Assembly: GCA_015179125.1 (NCBI GenBank)
Contig: WHVA01000135.1
Span: 1-64,000 of the forward strand
Direction of reading: 5' to 3'
DNA from: Gautieria morchelliformis
Lineage: Eukaryota > Basidiomycota > Agaricomycetes > Gomphales > Gomphaceae
DNA: 64,000 bases
A program made the position numbers and the translations under genes. Below the pieces are notes generated by a model. The model was not told where the DNA came from. It worked only from the letters and a program-made list of their open reading frames with translations, and ran no database searches. This document shows, piece after piece, positions 57,865 through 64,000 of the stretch (position 1 is the first letter of the stretch; each line of letters opens with the position of its first letter).

Positions 57865-58400
57865 GCATGCCTGTCGGAGTATACGCCAGAGCAGCTTGTT
57901 GGAAATGTGTCAGTTGGCACCTCGGTCACCCCAGATTGGATTGGTAACGCCGGTAAACCTTCTGAGTACGTTTTCTCCATGTTCTGTCAGCGTGAAGAAA
58001 AGCTCACTGGCTCACACACAGAAATGCGCCGCTTCTGACGGCAGACGGGTTCGTTCCACAGGTTCTACCATGTGTTGCCGGTGGATCAGTCGCCCACGCA
58101 GAATTTCAACCAGGGACCAGCGGAGTGGCGTGGAATATGTTCCAGTCCGATGGAACATGTGCCATGCCCCAATGGACGGGTGCACACAATATGGTGTGCC
58201 GACGACGTACGCCCGGAAAGCTCATCTCTGGCGACATCCGGGGCAGACGTGCTGGAAGCCTGTCGACGACAAAGATATAGATGCCTTGGCCACAAAGGCC
58301 TTCTCATGCAGAGGCCAGAGGTTGCAGAGAACATGAGGGTTTTCAACGAGAGACAGTTGGCCCATGTGAAATTGTAACTTGAAAATCATGTGCTCGTAGA
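57802..58400 (+). pseudogene. Unrecognised gene family, copy 2
   Basis: Plus-strand coding-like sequence starting in the right arm of the inverted repeat (YYAAVDHVQHDAPVDPQ), continuing with TPEQLVGNVSVGTSVTPDW and, near 58270-58380, DKDIDALATKAFSCRG and, in another frame, RVFNERQLAHVKL. The latter part is homologous to 51163-51567. Shifts between segments suggest decay or unrecognised introns. Function unknown. Confidence 0.5.
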
Positions 58401-60980
58401 AGGCACCCCTCCCATACTTACCAAGCATTGAAATGAGAAGGTGCCGCCGCCCTTGAGCGGGCATATGCGGCATGCCGGCGAATGCCGCGCTGGTCGTCAC
58501 TGACATGCGTCACGTGTGACGCATTTGCGTTCCCTCTGAACGATCCACCCCCACCTTTAATCGGTTTGCCGCAGAGGACGTCGTATACAGAGCCTATGAC
58601 AGCATCCCTAACGGGGATATCCATGGTACCTCACTGCTGCTGACTCCGTCTCGCTTCGTGCAGCACACCCTTATTCCCATATAAAACTGATCATATTTAC
58701 CTGAATGCACACACATTATCCGTCATACTCTAATCCCCGCGTTGCGGGAGCAGCATGGTCAATTTCTAAATTCCTATGCGACCTTAATTACTGTGCGGAC
58801 TTGACTTTCTCCGGATGTCTACTTATACCACGGTTCTCATTGACGATTCGACCCGAAAGGCACACTTAATTTCCATGCCTGAATACATACAGAATTTGCG
58901 CAATAGAGACTTGAGTACGATGGTAAATATCGCACAATTACCGAAGGAAGCACAACGGCGCAGTCGCTCTCCGACTGACCCCTCTAATTCTTGCATCCCG
59001 GCTAAATGCCGACAAACGTATACCTGGCGGCTGTCCCAGCATTCCAGTTTGCTTCGAACCATGGTGGGAGAGAGACATCCACCAACAATTTCCTCCATTA
59101 CATTTTCCACATCTCTTTGTCCAACACGGGGATACTAAGCTGATGGACCGCATTGACCATCCATCTCACACGGTAAGAAAGTACGACGCTTCTGCTTGAT
59201 TTTCAAGTCGGTCTTGACAGTTAATTGGATTTCATTATTATCAGCTCCCAATCGCTAATCGCATTGTAGCACGTCCTGTCAATGATCTCGGCCTTGACAA
59301 GCGGTGCGGTGCGTTGGTTATGCAACATGGCGCACTCAAACGCTAATTTCTCAGACACCTACGTCCGCCCCTGCTTCCTCAGCCTTTCAAAGTTTGACTG
59401 AGTACCCGCAAGCAGTTGGGGGTCTCGATGGGACTGGCCGCGGGATATCCATTCCTATGAGTCTACGACTTTGCGTTTGGACCGGTTCTTATTTGAACAT
59501 GCGGTGTAGCACAATCCTCTATACATCGAGATGTCATATATATTTACAAGGCTGTCGAAGAGTGCTGTTGGGTCAAAAGTCGCTTTTACACTTCCGAGTC
59601 TAGAACATACAGTCTAGAGGTGTCTCGTTGTGGTGTCGCTGCGGGAAAGAGCATCGACAGTCACGGTACTCTCTTGGCGGGCGTTATATAACTGGATCAC
59701 GGAACTCCACGCGTCATCCTCCCTCTTACACCTGCAGTAAAATAAGTAACAGAGCACCAGAAGGAGAACAGAGACTGACCAATCAGTAAGTCGCAACGCG
59801 CTTGAGATTCCTGAGGGTCTGCTAGTGTGGCTTCACCCTGGGTCTGTTCCATGGTGCCTGCGTGTTTGTCTGCGCTCGATCTAATGGGCCGATACTAGGA
59901 GTCTAGGACACAGGGCACTAGGTGCCACAAGGACACGATACATACCGTGCACATCCCGCGCAGCCACCCTCGTCATCTCGCACCTTGTCCTCGCCCTCTG
60001 CACACGCCCTGCCATATCGCATTCCTACCACACAACACGCCAGCACCCGCGTGCTCTCTCACAACACCAGCACCCGCATCAACACCCAATCTCACACACG
60101 CTCCCGATACAGCTCCTCCACGCGTATCAGCTGTCACCGCCGCCACACACTCACCTGTCTACACACCCGCCACCTCCACATGCACAGCGCGCCGCATTCC
60201 AGATCGACGAGTACCACACCAGTGCACAGGAGATGGGGTACTGTGGCGGTGGGTCGTGCGTGCTGCTGTGTGCACGCGTCCTCTAACGGTCTTGCTGCGT
60301 GCTCCCTCTTGGCCCCTGCGCACAGACCCCCTCCCCAAGCGCGAGACCACATCCGCACTGCCGCCCCACAACGCCACGACCCATTCCCCACATACTGCGC
60401 TGTCGCCCCATAATCCCGGTTCCGGCGGGCTCTCTGGCACTGATGTAGCACATGGGACGTCGTCTGTGGGGTTTGGGTATCAGGAGCAGCAGCATGCCGA
60501 AATTGCTCGACGACGGTGGAGGAGATGGAATTCGGGAGGTTGGCGCTGACGAGGTGCCGTCTTACTCATGCGGTTTTTGTACTCCCTTTGTTCCTGCGCG
60601 CGCTTCTTTCACGCTTCTTGCGCGCTTCTTCCGAGCTTCTTTCACGCTTCTTTCTGCTCATCCCTCTTAAAACAGCAGTGATGCTAACCCCGCCTCCCAT
60701 CCACAGATAATAGGACACTCCAACATTATGTGCGACTTCGCGAACCACTCCGTCTCCCGCTCCTCTGCGCACGCTCACGCGCACGCCACCGTCGACGTCG
60801 CAAGCTCCCGACCGCCCTGCCAACCCCGCCCCGCAGCCCCACGCCCTCCGAGGTCGCGGAGATGGTGCACCGTCCGGAGCTCATGTTCCTGTTGGTGGAG
60901 CATTGTGGGGGTCCCGCGGGGGGGGAAGGGGGGGCGCTGGCGGAGGGGGTGGGGTGGGTGTCCGTGTCGGGGCGGGGACG
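58401..60980. other. Mostly unassigned; few candidate exons
   Basis: A plus-strand ORF at 58815-59138 (MSTYTTVLIDDSTRK...) and a possible minus-strand start at 59852 (MEQTQGEATLADPQESQ, followed by a GT...AG interval) are coding-like but unassigned. 59920-60450 is C-rich and low in complexity, so long frames there are not evidence of genes. 60595-60660 is a degenerate tandem run of gcttctttcacgc/gcgcgcttctt. 60720-60980 is GC-rich and unassigned. Confidence 0.35.
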
Positions 60981-61285
60981 CACTGGAGGCATATAAAGAT
61001 TTTCTGGTCTGAAAAACTGTTCAAAAAATTGTAAAGATATTCCAAATTTTTTTAGTGTTTTTAATGTAAAAAAATTTAAAGTTTTTTGCAGGGTTTTTCA
61101 TGTCTTTTTATAAGTTTCTTTGTGAAAACACAAAGAAACACATAAAAAACCCTGAAAAAAACTTTGAATTTTTTTACAATTTTCTCGCTCAACAAATTCT
61201 AATAAAAACACTAAAAATATTTGGAAAATCTTTACAGTTTTTTCAACTGTTTTTCAGACAAGAAAAATTTTATAAGCCGGCAGTG
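60981..61285. mobile_element. CACTG-terminated MITE, copy 1
   Basis: 305 bp, CACTGGAGGCATATAAAG...CCGGCAGTG, with imperfect terminal inverted repeats of about 60 bp (ctggtctgaaaaactgttc mirrored at the other end) and a central palindrome around ctttgtgaaaacacaaag. The 3-bp flanks (acg and gat) do not match. No coding capacity. Confidence 0.8.
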
Positions 61286-61658
61286 GATGGGGGTAAAGGA
61301 AGTGAAGTTGGCGCCTGGAGAGGCGGGGTGAGGGGGCGGAGAGTGGTGGGAGGGGGATGGAAAGGGTGGAGTGAAGAGGTGGGGAGAGGAATCGTGAGGA
61401 TATGGAGTGATGGCTACATGCGCGAGGGGGAGAGGTGAGGGATAGCGGACCGATAGGGATGTGGAGCGGGAGAGGGAGATGGAGCATAGGATTTGATTCG
61501 ATGGGGTAAGGTATGCATTGCAAATGCTGGGGACAAGATACATGCCAGATGTGCAATAAGCGAGGCTCAAGAGAAAACAACATGTGATGCATCATTTGTC
61601 CATGTATGTAAGGTTCATTTTATTCATCTAAACCTTGCTAAGGTCATAATATGAAATA
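61286..61658. other. Purine-rich spacer
   Basis: G/A-rich stretch (ggagagg, ggggag words) to about 61500, then unassigned sequence. No gene seen. Confidence 0.35.
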
Positions 61659-62063
61659 ATGTGTTGGTTATTTCAGTGCACACTCATGGTTGTGAACAAC
61701 CAGCACAGCCCTGGTCATCCCCCTCAAGTCCGGCAAATATTTTACAGCCAGTTAGAAGCAATTTACGACCTTGTACTCCCCCCCTCACACCGGCTCAATC
61801 TTGAGCAACCCACCTGGTTTCTGCTGGCCCTGGTCACACCATGTTCAACCAGAGGTAAGGATGCCACACACGAGGTCACAATGTATGGGAACTCGACAAC
61901 TTTGATCATCATCGACCTGCAGACAGTACAGACTGTTGCCAGGACCTTTTTTAAGTGCAAAAGCACACTTTTTTGCCTTGATGGTCTATATGCAAGTGCC
62001 AGCCCACAGGGGAGAGTGGAAGGATCAATTCTATGTGTAAGTGCTGAATATAATATAGTCTAA
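61659..62063 (+). pseudogene. CACTA/Plavaka-associated protein remnant
   Basis: ORF of 134 codons whose middle, WFLLALVTPCSTRGKDATHE followed by IIIDLQTVQTVARTFF, resembles the C-terminal module that accompanies Plavaka-type CACTA transposases in agaricomycetes (pattern LLAL.TPC.T.G.DAT... then a V/I-I-D-L/I-..V..VVGR segment). It lies between CACTG-ended elements, which fits. The ORF is short and lacks any transposase, so it is a remnant. The assignment rests on pattern memory and is tentative. Confidence 0.45.
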
Positions 62064-62551
62064 ATAATAATTCTGGAATACACCTGCACTACATACCCCA
62101 TATGTTCTGTATGACCACCGTACCTGTATTGCTGAGTGTTCCAGCAGCCAACATATGGTGGAATTAAGATACATTACAGTTGAGACCATAATGTAGCTGT
62201 ACATGTTCTTACTCTTCAAAAATGATCATCAATATTACTATAAGTCCAGCAGATAAGACACACACACCTTAAAGGATATCCTATGGCTAGTCATTGTCAT
62301 CCTCCACATCTACGAACACAGTCTGAGTGATGTTGGTGCTGCAGTCAATTATACCCCACTCATTTCCACATTGGACTCGCCCCACCCCAAAAAGAAAAAA
62401 AAGAATTTTTATTTTTCTTGAGGTCTAATTGGTACTGAAAATAAGTTCTATATTTTCAGAAAATCTGGAACACTATAACAGTATGAACTGGAACTGATAT
62501 TTGGGGCAAGTGCATTGGGCGTGTATTTTAAGTTCTGATCTTCCTTACAGT

Positions 62552-62952
62552 CACTGGATGCATGTAAAATTTTTCTGGTCTGAAAAACTGTTCAAAAAAC
62601 TGTGAAGATATTCCAATTTTTGTTAGTGTTTGTAATGTAAAAAAAATTAACAAAGTTTTGTGGTTTCATTAAAATTTGTTGAGCAAAAAAATTCTAAAAA
62701 AGTTTAAAGTTTTTTGCAGGGTTTTTTATGTCTTTTTATAAGTTTCTTTGTGAAAACACAAAGAAACTCATAAAAAAACCCCGAAAAAAATTTGAAATTT
62801 TTTTACAATTTTCTTGCTCAACAAATCCTAATAAAAACACAAAATTTTATTATCGTTTTTTTATAAAAAAAAAAACACTAAAAATACTTGGAAAATATTT
62901 ACAGTTTTTGGAACAGTTTTTCAGGCAAGAAATTTTTTCTATGCCTGCAGTG
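62552..62952. mobile_element. CACTG-terminated MITE, copy 2
   Basis: 401 bp, CACTGGATGCATGTAAAA...GCCTGCAGTG, flanked by agt on both sides (62549-62551 and 62953-62955). Terminal inverted repeats of about 65 bp match those of copies 1 and 3. The central palindrome is present. Very T/A-rich. Confidence 0.9.
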
Positions 62953-62998
62953 AGTGGTGAGGTGCGTGCTGATTGGTGAGATGTATGGCACTTGCAGC

Positions 62999-63339
62999 CA
63001 CTGGAGGCATATAAATATTTTCTGGTCTGAAAAACTGTTCACAAAATTGTAAAGATATTCCAACTTTTTTTATTGTTTTTAATGTAAAACAACTTTCACA
63101 AAATTTTATGTTTTTGTTAGAATTTGTTGAGCAAGAAAATTGTAAAAAAGGTTAAAGTTTTTTGCAAGGTTTTTTATGTCTATTTATAAGTTTCTTTGTG
63201 AAAACACAGAGAAACCCATAAAAAAACCTGAAAAAACCTTGAATTTTTTTTACATAAAGAGACACTAAAAATATTTGGAAAATCTTTACAGTTTTTTCAA
63301 CAGTTTTTCAGACAAGAAAACTTTTATATGCCTGCAGTG
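62999..63339. mobile_element. CACTG-terminated MITE, copy 3
   Basis: 341 bp, CACTGGAGGCATATAAAT...GCCTGCAGTG, flanked by agc on both sides (62996-62998 and 63340-63342). It lies only 46 bp from copy 2, in the same reading orientation, so two separate insertions occurred close together. Confidence 0.9.
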
Positions 63340-63920
63340 AGCATGCGAACACGCTTCTAGTAATATGATGGCTTGAAATAATGATGTTGCTCAGGCCTGT
63401 ATTAACTCATGCTTTCTACTGGAAAAATCAACCAAAGTTACACCCCCCAGCTTTGTAAGGGATGTATCCTCAGCAGGTGGAGCTCAGTCATCCTGATTGC
63501 AGGCTTCTGAGATGTAGCAGGGGAAATACTGAGTGATAGGATTGTTTACAATGGTCATTGTTAGTTGTCGACATAGATAGTGAGCTCACAAGATGTAGCT
63601 AAGGTGTGGTGAGCTGTCTATGATGCTTTTCTACTCTGAGTATTGTCTTGAAATATGTTGATGATGCCCTGATTGGATGGTTTATATACGTTGTACTATG
63701 GCTTTCTGAGTGGCAATTGAATTAGTAAGTTTACTGACACTCAAACATCACAAAGGACCGCAAGGACCATGGTGGCACCCAAGTGATCTTATATTGAAAG
63801 GATCTGTTACTGCGAGTGTGCCTGGTGTTGGCCGCCTTGGTCCTCGCCATGTGGTTGGGCCTGTATCACCGAACATGTGAGCTGTTGCTGGGCCAGCCGT
63901 GGGACACCAGCAGGGCTGCA
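63340..63920. other. No recognised gene
   Basis: Unassigned sequence; no ORF of note, no terminal repeats seen. Confidence 0.35.
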
Positions 63921-63970
63921 GTCAAAAAAAATTTTTTTTTTTTTCCAATTTATCGTCTTTTGGGGCCGTG
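63921..63970 (-). mobile_element. LINE or SINE tail at the window end
   Basis: Same tail as 52650-52708: on the minus strand cgtcttacatagggc...ccaaaagacgataaattgg followed by a run of A. The rest, if any, and one flank are too close to the window end to judge. Confidence 0.6.
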
Positions 63971-64000
63971 CCCTATGTAAGACGGTGTATACATGTTTCG

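Noticed and set aside
59920-60550. Two overlapping long ORFs (163 and 200 codons)
   Set aside because: C-rich low-complexity sequence open in several frames on both strands; no motifs.
1-64000. tRNA and rRNA genes
   Set aside because: No cloverleaf with A and B boxes and no rRNA core sequence was noticed by eye; a covariance-model scan would be needed to exclude them.

Overview
The window looks like a transposon-rich chromosomal segment of a basidiomycete fungus, most likely an agaricomycete. The evidence is Tad-like LINEs with an RNase H domain, chromodomain Ty3/gypsy elements, a DUF6532 gene, short GT-AG introns of about 40-62 nt, a canonical CTAAC branch point in one intron, and CACTG-ended DNA elements beside an ORF of a type seen with fungal Plavaka/CACTA transposons. 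I cannot name the species.

Layout. 1-2274: LINE fragment (ORF1 plus endonuclease) split by a solo LTR. 2275-22787: a nest of Ty3/gypsy fossils. It holds element A (+, gag and protease), B2 and B1 (minus, chromodomain family), element E (+, gag to RT), a Tc1/mariner-like transposon at 3243-4233, and five solo or partial LTRs within or beside the elements, three of them inserted in B1 with 5-bp target duplications. 22788-28213: mostly unassigned, with a decayed AT-rich foldback relative, an unidentified stretch and a stranded OPI3-type phospholipid methyltransferase pseudogene. 28214-41291: a second nest, with a copia gag fragment, a piece of B, the two-LTR element C, and element D set between two LINE pieces. 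41292-48740: remnants of two amino-acid transporters, a near-palindromic foldback element and LINE ORF1. 48741-53600: sparse, with a gypsy scrap, one copy of an unrecognised gene family, and a LINE tail with an 11-bp target duplication. 53628-56827: the gene-like core, with a complete eight-exon DUF6532 gene and an FAD monooxygenase with one visible frame break. 57300-58400: a 63-bp-arm inverted repeat joining two divergent gene remnants. 60981-63339: three CACTG-terminated elements around a CACTA/Plavaka-like ORF.

LTR families, named here for convenience: LTR1 (TGTCATGACS...TTGACA, 1.2 kb), LTR2 (TGTTAAGR...TAACA, 0.46 kb, family B), F (TGTTGGGTGC..., 0.40-0.49 kb, seen only without an interior) and C (TGTCAGGGGACACC...CTTACA, 0.42-0.46 kb). 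The clearest candidates for something under-described are an antisense ORF carried by family B between the pol 3' end and the 3' LTR, with Zn2Cys6-like cysteine spacing, coiled coils and an acidic tail, and an intron in the DUF6532 gene that seems to lie in one copy of a tandemly duplicated exon segment.

Only the DUF6532 gene can be read as a complete host gene. All other host genes seen are broken or partial. Boundaries supported by target duplications or terminal repeats are firm; others are approximate.
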